Below are positions 52,575-61,337 of a stretch of DNA of 64,000 bases, piece after piece. Positions within the stretch are counted from its first letter, which is position 1. The number at the start of each line of letters is the position of its first letter. Below the pieces are notes generated by a model, which saw only the letters and a program-made list of their open reading frames with translations, was not told the DNA's origin and did no database searches. This DNA comes from SHVO01 sp050246995. GTDB taxonomy: Bacteria; Pseudomonadota; Alphaproteobacteria; Rhodospirillales; Rhodospirillaceae. The stretch covers positions 372,001-436,000 of the forward strand of contig JBFWVA010000002.1 of assembly GCA_050246995.1 (NCBI GenBank), in the 5' to 3' direction. A program made the position numbers and the translations under genes.

Positions 52575-54557
52575 TTAGGCGGTTTTCGGCTCTTCCTTCG
52601 CGGCGCTGCGGGTGTTGTAGATGTACCCGAGCACGATCACGACGATCACCGCGAGCTGCGCCATCAGCGAATAGAGCGATGGATAAATCCCGAGGATCTC
52701 GAAGCGCGGGAAGTTCACGACGCTCGGCGGAAGCTGGCCGCCTTCCTGCAGCGCCGCGATCCCCTTGCCAGCCATCACGATGGCGAGCAGCGCCACGAGC
52801 GCCGAACTCCATGCGAAGAACTGCGAGATCGGAAGACGCTTGCTGGTCCGCAGCATCACGGCGGTGATGATCGCGAGCACCGCGACGCCGGCAAAGAAGC
52901 CGCCAACGATGGCGCCCACATTCCCGCGCGCCCACAGCGCGATGTAGAAAAGGATGGTCTCGAACACCTCGCGGTAAACGGCGACAAAAGCCAGCCCGAA
53001 GAGGAACCAAGCCGAGCTTTTGCTGAGCGCGGAAGAGATCTGTTCCTTCAGGTACGCCTGCCAACGGCCCGCCAGGCTCTTCCCGTGCATCCAGATGCCT
53101 ACCGCGACCAGGATGATCGCCGCGAACAAAGCCGCGAACCCTTCCGTGAACTCCCGGCTCGCGCCGTCGATCTCGAAGAAGTAAGCCGCGACCGCCCAGG
53201 TGATGAGACCGGCGACCAATGCTGCGGCCCAACCGCCGTGCACATACGGCAGCACGTCACGCCGATCGACCTTACCAAGGAAACCGATCATGGCGACCAC
53301 GACAAGCAGTGCTTCGACGCCTTCGCGCACGAGGATGGTGAAGGCGCCGAGGAACGCGGCGGTGCCGTCGTCCGCCGACGGCGACAACGCTGCGTCGGTG
53401 GCGTCGAACAGGCCGCGCAGCACGGCGGCCTGAGCGGTGACGTCGGCAACCGGCGCGGCGGCATTGATGCGCGTGCGGTATTCACCCATGGCGGTTTCGA
53501 CCTGAGCCAGCAGACCGGCGTCGCGCGTCCGCAGCACGCCTTCGACGGGCTCAAAACCATCGAGATAGGAGGACAAAGCCAGTTGCCCGGCGGCGCGGGC
53601 ATCTCCCGATTCGTAGGCCTTCACGCTTTCGGCTAAACGCGCGCGCGCGATTACAAGGCCGCCCTCGGCGGCCGGACGGTCGGCGACACCCGGCGAGGAG
53701 CGTAAGTACGCGGTGACCGCGCGGGCCTGCGCGACGCCAATAGCACTCGCGAGCTTTTCTTCTGTCGCCGCGGTCAGCGCCGCGAGGTCGGGCACGGCGG
53801 CGCGGACAGCCGCGCTGTCCTGCCACAATTTCTCGCCCTCCGCGCGCAACTCCGGCGTCGCGGACATGTTGCCGACGTAGAAGGCTAGCGCCCAGCGCTG
53901 ATCGGCGGGCAGTTGTTCGAAGCTGGCCATGCCGGTATCCGCGACACCTTGGGTGATCACTTCATAGAGTGCGAAGGGGCTGCGCACGCGCGCACGGTCG
54001 TGATCGGTGAAAGCGATCGGCGGCGGATCGAGATGCGCGCCGGTTTCGCCGTCGCCGCGGCCTTCGAGGCCGTGACAGGCCGCGCAGTTTTCGGCGTAAA
54101 GCGCTTGTGCAGCGCCGAGGTCCGGCGCCTTGGCCGGCGCGACCGGCACCGGATAGAGCGCGACGAGCGCGGAGCTCAACGTATTGGCGAGTTGCGCGAC
54201 TTCCGGCGGCGCGGCGCGGTTCGAGATCGCCGTCATCAGACCTTGGGCTTGCGCGATGAGCGCACCCTGTCCCTCTTTCGCGGGCAAGGTGGCAAGGCGC
54301 GAATGAATGGTCGCGGCAAATTCGACCATCTCGGCGTATTCGCCTTCGCTGATCACCGCGCCGTTCTCGACGGCGCCGACGTAATCAACGGCGATATAGT
54401 CGACGAGCTGCCAGATTTGGCGCACATCGGCGGTGGGATCGGAGGAGGCCGAGGCGGGGCTGTCTTGCGCCGCGACAGGCGGCGCGAGGAGCGCGCCCGC
54501 GCAGAGCGCGATCACAACAGAAAAACACCGAAAGAAAATCGCAGCCTGCGCCCGCAT
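52575..54557 (-). CDS. FTR1-type iron permease fused to a cytochrome c domain
   Basis: 660 residues. Signal peptide (1-30, cleavage near VAA-QDS), then a cytochrome c domain with CAACH at 158-162 and a distal Met near 208 (DTGMASFEQLP). A helical linker is followed by a seven-helix FTR1 permease with the two ferric-binding motifs REGVEALLV and REVFETILF. In yeast FTR1 works with an oxidase. The heme domain could supply the oxidation step here (inference). An iron-responsive site was not convincingly seen upstream. Confidence 0.9.
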   Translation of the reverse strand: MRAQAAIFFRCFSVVIALCAGALLAPPVAAQDSPASASSDPTADVRQIWQLVDYIAVDYVGAVENGAVISEGEYAEMVEFAATIHSRLATLPAKEGQGALIAQAQGLMTAISNRAAPPEVAQLANTLSSALVALYPVPVAPAKAPDLGAAQALYAENCAACHGLEGRGDGETGAHLDPPPIAFTDHDRARVRSPFALYEVITQGVADTGMASFEQLPADQRWALAFYVGNMSATPELRAEGEKLWQDSAAVRAAVPDLAALTAATEEKLASAIGVAQARAVTAYLRSSPGVADRPAAEGGLVIARARLAESVKAYESGDARAAGQLALSSYLDGFEPVEGVLRTRDAGLLAQVETAMGEYRTRINAAAPVADVTAQAAVLRGLFDATDAALSPSADDGTAAFLGAFTILVREGVEALLVVVAMIGFLGKVDRRDVLPYVHGGWAAALVAGLITWAVAAYFFEIDGASREFTEGFAALFAAIILVAVGIWMHGKSLAGRWQAYLKEQISSALSKSSAWFLFGLAFVAVYREVFETILFYIALWARGNVGAIVGGFFAGVAVLAIITAVMLRTSKRLPISQFFAWSSALVALLAIVMAGKGIAALQEGGQLPPSVVNFPRFEILGIYPSLYSLMAQLAVIVVIVLGYIYNTRSAAKEEPKTA

Positions 54558-54715
54558 CGGAATCGTCCTTAATCAGCTCACAACCAGCAAATGCCGGTGT
54601 ATTGCAATTAAGAATGGTTCGCAAGACTATTCGCTACAAGCTAAGTAAGTTAATCCGCTCACATCTACGCTAACGGCGCTGTGTCGGCGCGGCGACAGCC
54701 AAAAGCATGCAATGA

Positions 54716-54747
54716 CGCCGGGCTTTCCATTCCAGGAAAGCCCGGCG
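54716..54747. terminator. Hairpin after the CsbD-like gene
   Basis: 13-bp perfect stem CGCCGGGCTTTCC / GGAAAGCCCGGCG, loop ATTCCA. There is no immediate T run, so a rho-independent function is uncertain. Confidence 0.6.
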
Positions 54748-54771
54748 CCAAAATCAAAAACAGGGTGCCCG

Positions 54772-54984
54772 TTAGTAAGCGCTGCGGCGCGCTTCACGCT
54801 CGGAGGCCTTGGCCGCCTTCTTGGCGGAGTCCTGAAGGCCGCCGACGGCATTTTGCACTTTTCCGACAGTCTTCGCGGTCTTGCCTTCGACAACCATTTT
54901 TTGATCGCCAATGGCTTTGCCGACTTTTTCCTTCGCCCGGCCGGCGACGGTTTTCGCGGCTCCGGCAACACGGTTCTTATTCAC
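54772..54984 (-). CDS. CsbD-family stress protein
   Basis: 70 residues from GTG 54982-54984, with AAAGGGG upstream. Lys/Ala/Gly-rich helical repeats (GAAKTVAGRAKEKVGKAIGD, VGKVQNAVGGLQDSAKKAA) are typical of CsbD/YjbJ. Its function is unknown, though related genes are stress-induced. It overlaps the end of the upstream gene by 8 bp. Confidence 0.87.
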   Translation of the reverse strand: MNKNRVAGAAKTVAGRAKEKVGKAIGDQKMVVEGKTAKTVGKVQNAVGGLQDSAKKAAKASEREARRSAY

Positions 54985-55321
54985 GGCCAGCCCCTTTCAC
55001 AGTTGAGACAACGATAACGGGGCGCCCGATACCGAGATCGGCGGACGCGCTCCGCGCGAGCGGTTCAGGCGAGGTCACAGTGATCGCCGCGACGGACGCC
55101 GGCGCCGGGGCAGGCGCCGCATCATCAATCAGGAGGCCGAGCGCGCGCGCCGGCGGCGCGGTGTGCGGCACATAGCGCTGCGTAATGGATTTCGGGGGAC
55201 CCAGCGGAACCGGCGCGGCGAGCGCGGTTTCACCGTTGACGGAAAGAGACTGCGCGCCTGCCGACGACGAGATCACAAGAGGAAGAGCGCAGACCGCAAC
55301 ACACATGACAACGCGGAACAT
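54977..55321 (-). CDS. Secreted hypothetical protein
   Basis: 114 residues from ATG 55321. Signal peptide MFRVVMCVAVCALPLVISSS, cleavage near AGA-QSL. The mature part is Ala/Pro/Val-rich and probably disordered. No family recognised. It overlaps the downstream CsbD-like gene by 8 bp (coupled). Confidence 0.6.
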   Translation of the reverse strand: MFRVVMCVAVCALPLVISSSAGAQSLSVNGETALAAPVPLGPPKSITQRYVPHTAPPARALGLLIDDAAPAPAPASVAAITVTSPEPLARSASADLGIGRPVIVVSTVKGAGRE

Positions 55322-55456
55322 GAAAAACTCACATACAAAGGAAGTGAAGCATTCGAATGGAAACAAAACGAAGAATCGCCGCATGAAGTTCCGCGCCGAT
55401 TTGTTAAAGCGCCAATGAAATCAGGCAAAACGGTGGCGTCGCGCCACGCGTTTGAC

Positions 55457-55657
55457 TCAATTTTTGAGAGGCACCGGGCGGCCATCGCGGAACGCCGCGA
55501 TGCTGGTGGCGGCGCCGTGCGACTGTTTCATGACCACGACAGGGCTGGAGCCGTATTTAGAAGAGAAGCGCGCGACGACACGGGCGCGCTCTTCGTCCGG
55601 GGCTGCGCAGAACCACTCGAGGTGACCGTCTTGTTGTTCAAGAAAAAGTGCGTACAT
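55457..55657 (-). CDS. Hypothetical protein, 66 residues
   Basis: MYALFLEQQDGHLEWFCAAPDE reads like a small soluble protein with a central VVARFSSKYGSSPVVVMKQ. No RBS of note and no family recognised; moderate codon support only. Confidence 0.5.
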   Translation of the reverse strand: MYALFLEQQDGHLEWFCAAPDEERARVVARFSSKYGSSPVVVMKQSHGAATSIAAFRDGRPVPLKN

Positions 55658-55808
55658 GACGCGTCCGGATAAATCGCAGCCGACACCACGGCGGCTGTCA
55701 CTTCATCAACGTCGATATACCTATGAAAGTTGCTGGGACGTCCCTGCGTGCCCCAATGTTGCCAAGGTTGCCCCCCGAACCAAATTCGCGCGGCCGCGTT
55801 ATTGATGC

Positions 55809-56021
55809 ATGATCAGCGAACCCACATTCCACGCTCTCAAACTCGACAACCCATTCTCCGGCCGGATCGCCAAGCAGTTCGACGCGCCGTTTTCTCAACA
55901 GCGCGAATTGTCGTACCGCTGCGGGTGCTGCGGCCAACGGGTGAATGCGCGCGATCTCGGCCAGGTGTTTCACCATGAGACGCCGGGCCACAAACCGATC
56001 CCGCCGCAGGTTGTGAGCTAA
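55809..56021 (+). CDS. Hypothetical protein with CGCC-type metal knuckle
   Basis: 70 residues. YRCGCCGQRVNARDLGQVFHHETPG contains a possible Cys/His zinc site. The ATG is one of two in overlapping positions. No family recognised. Confidence 0.5.
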   Translation: MISEPTFHALKLDNPFSGRIAKQFDAPFSQQRELSYRCGCCGQRVNARDLGQVFHHETPGHKPIPPQVVS

Positions 56022-56303
56022 GCCGAGTCGCGCCTGGGCACGTCACATCGGCGCGCCATACGGCCCGCGCGCCCGCGGTTGCGCGATGAAAATCTTGAAA
56101 GCCTCACGGGAACCTTTCCGTTGCTCCACGCGTTCTTGTGGCGGAGGGATATCGCCCGGCACACGCTGTTATTGTATCGGCGCAACACTCTGGAAAATAA
56201 GTCAAAAAATGACGTTTGTAGCCTTGCGGCGCATGCTTCCTGTCGCCATGGTTGCAGGCGTCTGCGATCCCCCCTTCGCATACGCTTCATCGGAGAATAA
56301 GCA

Positions 56304-57374
56304 ATGAAAAGACTATCCGTCGCGCTCATGGCCGCCGCAGCCAGTGTCGCGATCTCGACTTCGGCGCACGCCGTCGATCCGGGCGGGTATTTCTCGCTCG
56401 GCGCCGGCATCAACATGACTCAGCACGATCGGGTCAACCTGACGGGCACCCCGACGTCGACCACCGGCGCGAAGCTGTCGTTCGACAACGGCTGGCTTGG
56501 CAACATCGCCGGCGGCTACAAAATGGATTCCGGTTTCCGCCTTGAAATGGAACTCGGCTATCGCAACGCCGGCATCAAGGGCGTGCAGGCCGTTCCGGCG
56601 GGCGGCAAAGCCAAGACCTGGGACATCGGCCTCAACGGCCTTTATGACTTCCAGAAGATGGGCGGCGTCGTGACGCCGTACATCGGCGCCGGTATCGGTT
56701 ATGCCGAAACCAAGCTGAAGAACGTGAACAGCCTGGGCGCGCTGTACAACAACACCGACACGCACCTGCAGTGGCAGGCGATTGCCGGCGTTGAAGGCCC
56801 GATCGGCGACCGCGCCGCTTGGTTCATCGATTACCGTTATATCGTGGTGCCGAATCTCTCGTTCGCTTCGACGGGCGCCGAGCAGATGACGGACTTCGAC
56901 AACAAGAGCCACAACATTCTCTTCGGCGTCCGCTTCTCCTTCGCGAAGCCGGCCCCGGCTCCGGCCCCGGCTCCCGCCGCGGCTCCGCCGCCGCCGCCCC
57001 CGCCGCCGCCGCCTCCCCCGCCGCCGCCGCCTCCACCGCCGGTGCCGCAGAAGTTCCTTGTGTTCTTCGACTTCGACCGCTCGAACATCCGCGCGGACGC
57101 TCAGAAGATCATCACGGAAGCTGCCGCCTACGCGAAGAAGAACGGCAAGGTCCGCATCTCCACGACCGGTCACGCCGATACGTCGGGCACGCCGACGTAT
57201 AACCTGGCGCTGTCCGAGCGCCGCGCCCGCGCGGTGAAGGCCGAGCTGCTCAAGCAGGGCTTCAAGGAAGCGGAAGTCGTCGTGATGTTCAAAGGCGAGT
57301 CCGAGCCGCTCGTTCAGACCGGTGACGGTGTGAAAGAACCTCAGAACCGCCGCGTTGAAATCGTGATGGACTAG
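56304..57374 (+). CDS. OmpA-family outer membrane protein
   Basis: 356 residues; ATG 56304 follows GGAG. Signal peptide (MKRLSVALMAAAASVAISTS, cleavage AHA-VDP). An eight-stranded OmpA/Opa-type barrel (about 25-215) is joined by a linker with an APAPAPAP run and 19 consecutive Pro to the C-terminal OmpA domain (about 250-356). That domain has FFDFDRSNI, TGHADTSGTPTYNLALSERRA and PQNRRVEIVM, the peptidoglycan-binding signature with its conserved Asp and Arg. It should anchor the outer membrane to the cell wall. A strong terminator follows. Confidence 0.93.
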   Translation: MKRLSVALMAAAASVAISTSAHAVDPGGYFSLGAGINMTQHDRVNLTGTPTSTTGAKLSFDNGWLGNIAGGYKMDSGFRLEMELGYRNAGIKGVQAVPAGGKAKTWDIGLNGLYDFQKMGGVVTPYIGAGIGYAETKLKNVNSLGALYNNTDTHLQWQAIAGVEGPIGDRAAWFIDYRYIVVPNLSFASTGAEQMTDFDNKSHNILFGVRFSFAKPAPAPAPAPAAAPPPPPPPPPPPPPPPPPPPVPQKFLVFFDFDRSNIRADAQKIITEAAAYAKKNGKVRISTTGHADTSGTPTYNLALSERRARAVKAELLKQGFKEAEVVVMFKGESEPLVQTGDGVKEPQNRRVEIVMD

Positions 57375-57387
57375 GCTGACACTCCAC

Positions 57388-57411
57388 GCTCCGGCTTCAT
57401 GAAGCCGGAGC
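57388..57411. repeat. Perfect 24-bp palindrome after ompA
   Basis: GCTCCGGCTTC-AT-GAAGCCGGAGC, the first of two hairpins in the ompA tail. Confidence 0.75.
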
Positions 57412-57426
57412 CTGGTACGACCTTAA

Positions 57427-57456
57427 AAGGCGCTGGGTTTTCGAACCCGGCGCCTT
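57427..57456 (+). terminator. Rho-independent terminator of ompA
   Basis: AAGGCGCTGGGTT / AACCCGGCGCCTT with TTCG loop (one wobble), followed by CTTGCTTTT. Confidence 0.9.
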
Positions 57457-57612
57457 CTTGCTTTTATGCCGCAGTTACGTTCGCGTAACGGGCGAATGTG
57501 GAAACAAAAGGCCCCCTTATCGCGTTGTAACCTCGAAGTCTTCCTGCCGCTGCGCTCTTGGGACAGCATCGCGGTGAAGAGAAGAAGACAAGAAAACCGA
57601 GGCGCGAAATCA

Positions 57613-57843
57613 ATGGCATTTCAGGTCACACACACCACCACGCCGGAGCAGGCCATAGATATGGCCTACGAACTCGGAACGTCCTTGCGCGCGACGGGAT
57701 GGCCTCGCTCGCGCGAACAATATGCACGCGACCTATGGGTCGATTATGAGTTCAAGAACGATCCCTTGCGTCCTTTTTTAGACGCGGGTTTCACAGCCGG
57801 GTACACGGGTGAACGCAAACCGACTTCGAAGGATTTACATTGA
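57613..57843 (+). CDS. Hypothetical protein, 76 residues
   Basis: The ATG at 57613 begins MAFQVTHTTTPEQAIDMAYEL; the in-frame extension upstream is Arg/Lys-rich and looks non-coding. Charged, helical, no family recognised. Ends shortly before the convergent DUF4142 gene. Confidence 0.5.
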   Translation: MAFQVTHTTTPEQAIDMAYELGTSLRATGWPRSREQYARDLWVDYEFKNDPLRPFLDAGFTAGYTGERKPTSKDLH

Positions 57844-57923
57844 GGCAGAAAGCGCGACGCATTCGCTCCTGCGCGTGAAAGTCGGGCCGCTGGTTTAACC
57901 CGGCGCCCAGGATGCGTTTACCC

Positions 57924-58445
57924 TTACTTCGCGCCGTCAGGCAGCGCGCTTTCGATTTGTTTGGCTTTGGCGAGATGATCCTTTACATGGGTTGTCATCA
58001 TAGCCGCGAACGTCTGAAAATTGTCCGCGCCGCTCCGCGCGAAAGCGGCATGAAGATCGAGCGCTTCTTCATGGCCGGCCACCTGCATCGTCATATACAT
58101 CTTGTTGAAGTCATCCATGCCGACGTTCATGAGGCGATCGAGCATCGCCTGTTTTTCGGCGTCCAGCGCCTTCGGCGGCTTCACGCCCACTTTGGCTTGA
58201 TCGAGTTCCATCCTCAACTTGTTGGAAGAATCGGTGTGCTCCGACACCATCTGCTGAGCGAATTGCCGGACCGCCGGATCCTGCGAACGCTGGAGGGCGA
58301 GCTGGCTCGCCTTGACCTCGAAGAGATCGGCGGCCGATGCCTCTTCGACATATTTCATGAGGTCCATCGTCTGCGGCTTAGCGGTTTGGGCGAGGGCCGG
58401 CGCGGCAAGCAGCGCGGCGAGCACAAACACAGAGGCGCGGCTCAT
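57924..58445 (-). CDS. DUF4142 secreted protein
   Basis: 173 residues from ATG 58445 with a signal peptide (MSRASVFVLAALLAAPALAQ). The mature part is a helical bundle: FEVKASQLALQRSQDPAVRQF, HEEALDLHAAFARSGAD, matching DUF4142 (ferritin-like fold). Role unknown. Confidence 0.82.
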   Translation of the reverse strand: MSRASVFVLAALLAAPALAQTAKPQTMDLMKYVEEASAADLFEVKASQLALQRSQDPAVRQFAQQMVSEHTDSSNKLRMELDQAKVGVKPPKALDAEKQAMLDRLMNVGMDDFNKMYMTMQVAGHEEALDLHAAFARSGADNFQTFAAMMTTHVKDHLAKAKQIESALPDGAK

Positions 58446-58550
58446 GGTTTTCTCCCGTTTTGAATATCTGGAGAGAAAACGGACACGCCCACCAATGGTT
58501 CCTTCCATAGGTGCACCTCGCGGCCGCCAAAACTTTGGCGGGAATAGAAA

Positions 58551-58576
58551 ACGCCGCCGGTGGGAACCGGCGGCGT
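58551..58576 (-). terminator. Terminator of the small lipoprotein gene
   Basis: 11-bp stem ACGCCGCCGGT / ACCGGCGGCGT, loop GGGA on the plus strand; on the minus strand it is followed by TTT. Confidence 0.85.
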
Positions 58577-58602
58577 TGCTCTGCGCGTGAACGAGTGTTG
58601 CT

Positions 58603-58779
58603 CTACTTAACGTCCACGATGATGTCCGGCTTGTCTTCCGGGACAATTACGGTTGTGCTGGCCGGCGCCGCCGGCACGGCAACGGCCGGCTGAATGATGC
58701 GCGTCTCACGCGTCGTACAGGCCGAGGCGGCAATCGCAGTGACCATCACGACGGCAAATCCGGTCAAGGTTTTCTTCAT
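58603..58779 (-). CDS. Small lipoprotein
   Basis: 58 residues from ATG 58779 (MKKTLTGFAVVMVTAIAASAC); the lipobox ASAC is weak but followed by Thr/Arg. The mature part is Ala/Pro/Val-rich. Entericidin-like in size only; function unknown. Confidence 0.65.
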   Translation of the reverse strand: MKKTLTGFAVVMVTAIAASACTTRETRIIQPAVAVPAAPASTTVIVPEDKPDIIVDVK

Positions 58780-58945
58780 AGCTGTTCTCCTCATCTCATC
58801 GCTCCCAGCCGCTTAACTACAAAATCAAAACGCAGGGATAATGCCGATTTCGGGGCTAGATTGAGGGCGTGTGTCTTCATGATTGGCACACGCGAGGCGT
58901 TTGCAATGTCACGCGCGCCACCTGGTGAAATGCAACCGCCTGAAC

Positions 58946-60028
58946 TTAAGTTTTCTTCTTCGCGCTTTCGCGATCCAGCAATGAGCGTTTACGTGCGATG
59001 CCCCAGCGATAGCCCGACAACGCGCCACCCTTGCGCACGACGCGGTGACATGGAATGGCGATCGCGATGGTGTTCGCGGCGCAGGCGCTGGCGACCGCGC
59101 GCACGGCCGCGGGCGCGCCGATCTTCGCCGCGAGTTCGGCGTAGGTGACACTGCGTCCCGCAGGGATCTTGCGCAGCGCGCGCCAGACGCGTTCCTGAAA
59201 CGCCGTGCCTTGCACATCGAGCGGAAGATCGAGACCAATACCCGGCTTTTCGACAAAGGCGATCACCTTCGCGACAGTACTTTCGAACTTCGCGTCGCCG
59301 CCGATCAATTCAGCCTTTGGGAACCGATCCTCGAGTTCGCACAGGAGCGCCGCGGGATCGTCGCCGAGCGAAATAGCGCAGATGCCTTTTTCACTCGCCG
59401 CCACCAGAATCGCGCCGAGCGAGCATTGCGCGAGCGCGAAGCGGACCTGCGCGCCGGTTCCGCCGCGCCGATAATCCCCGGGTTGCATGCCGAGCATTTC
59501 CGATGACTTCTCGTAGAAGCGGCTTGAGGCGTTGAAGCCCGCATCGAAAGCCGCGGCGGTGACCGAGGCGCTACGCGGCAGGCGCTCGCGAACTGCTTTC
59601 GCGCGGTGTGCCTGTGCGTAGGCCTTTGGCGTCAGACCCGTCACCGACTTAAAGAGCCGGTGAAAGTGAAACGTACTCAGGCCGACGGTCTTGGCGAGTT
59701 CGGCGGTGAGAGGCGGCGCCTCCGCGCCTTCGATCATACGGCAGGCCCAAGCGATGGTAGCGCCGCGCGCGGCCGCGCGTGAAGGCCCCGTCGGTTTGCA
59801 GCGTTTACAGGCGCGAAACCCCGCGGCCTCGGCCTCGCGCGGCGTCGCATAGAAACTCACGTTGCGTGGATTGGCGAGGCGGGCGGCGCAGGAGGGGCGG
59901 CAGTAAACGCCGGTCGTCCTCACCGCGTAGTAAAAGCGCCCGTCCGCGTTGGGATCCTTTGCGACCACAGCCGCCCAGCGCGGGTCTTGGTGGGTCGGTG
60001 TGGGAGATGATTTGGGAAGAGCGGGCAT
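58946..60028 (-). CDS. ada: Bifunctional DNA alkylation repair/regulator Ada
   Basis: 360 residues from ATG 60028 (RBS GGAAAG). N-terminal Ada metal-binding domain with GVYCRPSC and CKRCK (four-Cys zinc site, first Cys accepts methyl from phosphotriesters). An AraC-type HTH region (about 95-175) and a C-terminal methyltransferase with IPCHRVV (active Cys) complete it. It repairs O6-methylguanine and activates its own regulon. Full length. Confidence 0.95.
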   Translation of the reverse strand: MPALPKSSPTPTHQDPRWAAVVAKDPNADGRFYYAVRTTGVYCRPSCAARLANPRNVSFYATPREAEAAGFRACKRCKPTGPSRAAARGATIAWACRMIEGAEAPPLTAELAKTVGLSTFHFHRLFKSVTGLTPKAYAQAHRAKAVRERLPRSASVTAAAFDAGFNASSRFYEKSSEMLGMQPGDYRRGGTGAQVRFALAQCSLGAILVAASEKGICAISLGDDPAALLCELEDRFPKAELIGGDAKFESTVAKVIAFVEKPGIGLDLPLDVQGTAFQERVWRALRKIPAGRSVTYAELAAKIGAPAAVRAVASACAANTIAIAIPCHRVVRKGGALSGYRWGIARKRSLLDRESAKKKT

Positions 60029-60205
60029 GAACTTTCCTTTTAGCATGTTCGGGGCATGCCTGAAAAATGGCAGCAGCGGCCCACACCGGCATCCCGCTGC
60101 TTGCTCTCAAATCGAGAAAATTTCATGTCAGGACGGCGGCCGCACCCGCATGCCATGGCGGAGGTGAGGATGAGGCGCTAAGGTTTGTTTCTTCAGGGGT
60201 TCTTT

Positions 60206-61333
60206 ATGACCAGCGCGGCGGGCGCATCCACGACACCTTCTTCCGGTACGCCGAACGACGACGGATTCTATCTGCCGGCGGACGACGCGCGGCATGCGCA
60301 GATATGGTTGCCGTGGCCCCATGAGAGGGAGCTCCAAAAAGCCGCCGCCCGCGTCGCCGAGATCGCCGGACGTTATGAGCCGGTATCACTGATTGTCTCA
60401 CCGGGCGCGGAAGCCGCGGCGCGCAAAGCCTGCAGCGGCGCGACACTCGTTTCCCTGCGTCACGGGTCGGCGCGCCTGCGCGATATTGGACCAAGCTTCC
60501 TCGTGGACGGTAAAGGCGGCTCGGCCGCGGCCGACTGGGGATTCAGTGGATGGGGCGGACGCGCGGAGACCGGAACCGACAGCACGTTCGCGCACGAACT
60601 TCTGGGCTATGCCGAGGTGCGGCGCTTCCGCACGCCTTTGAAACTGGAGAACAGCGCCTTTGTCGCGGACGGCGAAGGTACGTTGATCGCGCTGGCGGAA
60701 AGCGTTTTCGACACGGCCCGAAATCCCGGCATGACACGGCTTGAGGGCTTTGCGATTCTCCAACGCTGGCTGGGCGCGGCGCGCGTAATTTGGCTGGAGC
60801 TTGCCCTGCCGGACGATCCGCTTTGCACGGAAGCCCGCGCGCTGGCGGCGTTCCTGGCGCCAGGCGTGGTCGCGGCCGCGACGGCGCCGGACGGCCATCC
60901 GCATGCGGAGGTTCTAAAGGTGGCGCGGGCGGCGCTCGCACGCACCAGGGACGCAGCGGGACGCGTCCCCACATTGATCGACTTGTGCATCCCACCGCCG
61001 GTGACGCGCAACGGCCGCGTCTTGGCGCTGTCCTACACCAATTTCCTCGCGGTGAACGGCGCCGTGCTTGTGCCGGTGTTCGATGCTTCCACCGATGACA
61101 ATGCGCTGGAGGTGTTGGGGCGCGCTTTTCCGGGCCGGGTTATCGAGCCGGTGCCAGCGCTGGACCTCGCGGCGCACGGCGTGTCTCTGACGAGCTTGGC
61201 CCTGCCTCAGCCAGCGCGTCTTCTGCAGCGCGGCCGCGCGACAACCTTGCCGCGCTCGGCCTGGGCGCAGCCGGTCCCGGACGTGGAAACGATCCTTCAG
61301 AAGTACATCGATATGGCGGGCGGGAAGACCTGA
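60206..61333 (+). CDS. Agmatine deiminase-family protein lacking catalytic residues
   Basis: 375 residues from ATG 60206 (AGGGG upstream). The fold is recognisable: LRDIGPSFLVD, WGFSGWGG, and SYTNFLAVNGAVLVPVF match the PPAD/AguA family. The catalytic parts do not. The usual DGHxDN helix is replaced by LCTEARA. The C-terminal GGGxIHCIT reads HGVSLTSLA in an ungapped alignment, so the nucleophilic Cys is Ser and its His is Thr. No frameshift was seen, so this is a divergent or inactive paralogue rather than a decayed gene. Function unknown. Confidence 0.8.
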   Translation: MTSAAGASTTPSSGTPNDDGFYLPADDARHAQIWLPWPHERELQKAAARVAEIAGRYEPVSLIVSPGAEAAARKACSGATLVSLRHGSARLRDIGPSFLVDGKGGSAAADWGFSGWGGRAETGTDSTFAHELLGYAEVRRFRTPLKLENSAFVADGEGTLIALAESVFDTARNPGMTRLEGFAILQRWLGAARVIWLELALPDDPLCTEARALAAFLAPGVVAAATAPDGHPHAEVLKVARAALARTRDAAGRVPTLIDLCIPPPVTRNGRVLALSYTNFLAVNGAVLVPVFDASTDDNALEVLGRAFPGRVIEPVPALDLAAHGVSLTSLALPQPARLLQRGRATTLPRSAWAQPVPDVETILQKYIDMAGGKT

Positions 61334-61337
61334 CTCT

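Noticed and set aside
54600..54625. Possible iron-regulator palindrome TTGCAA...TTCGCAA upstream of the FTR1 gene
   Set aside because: Arms are imperfect and the spacing fits no consensus I can state with confidence.
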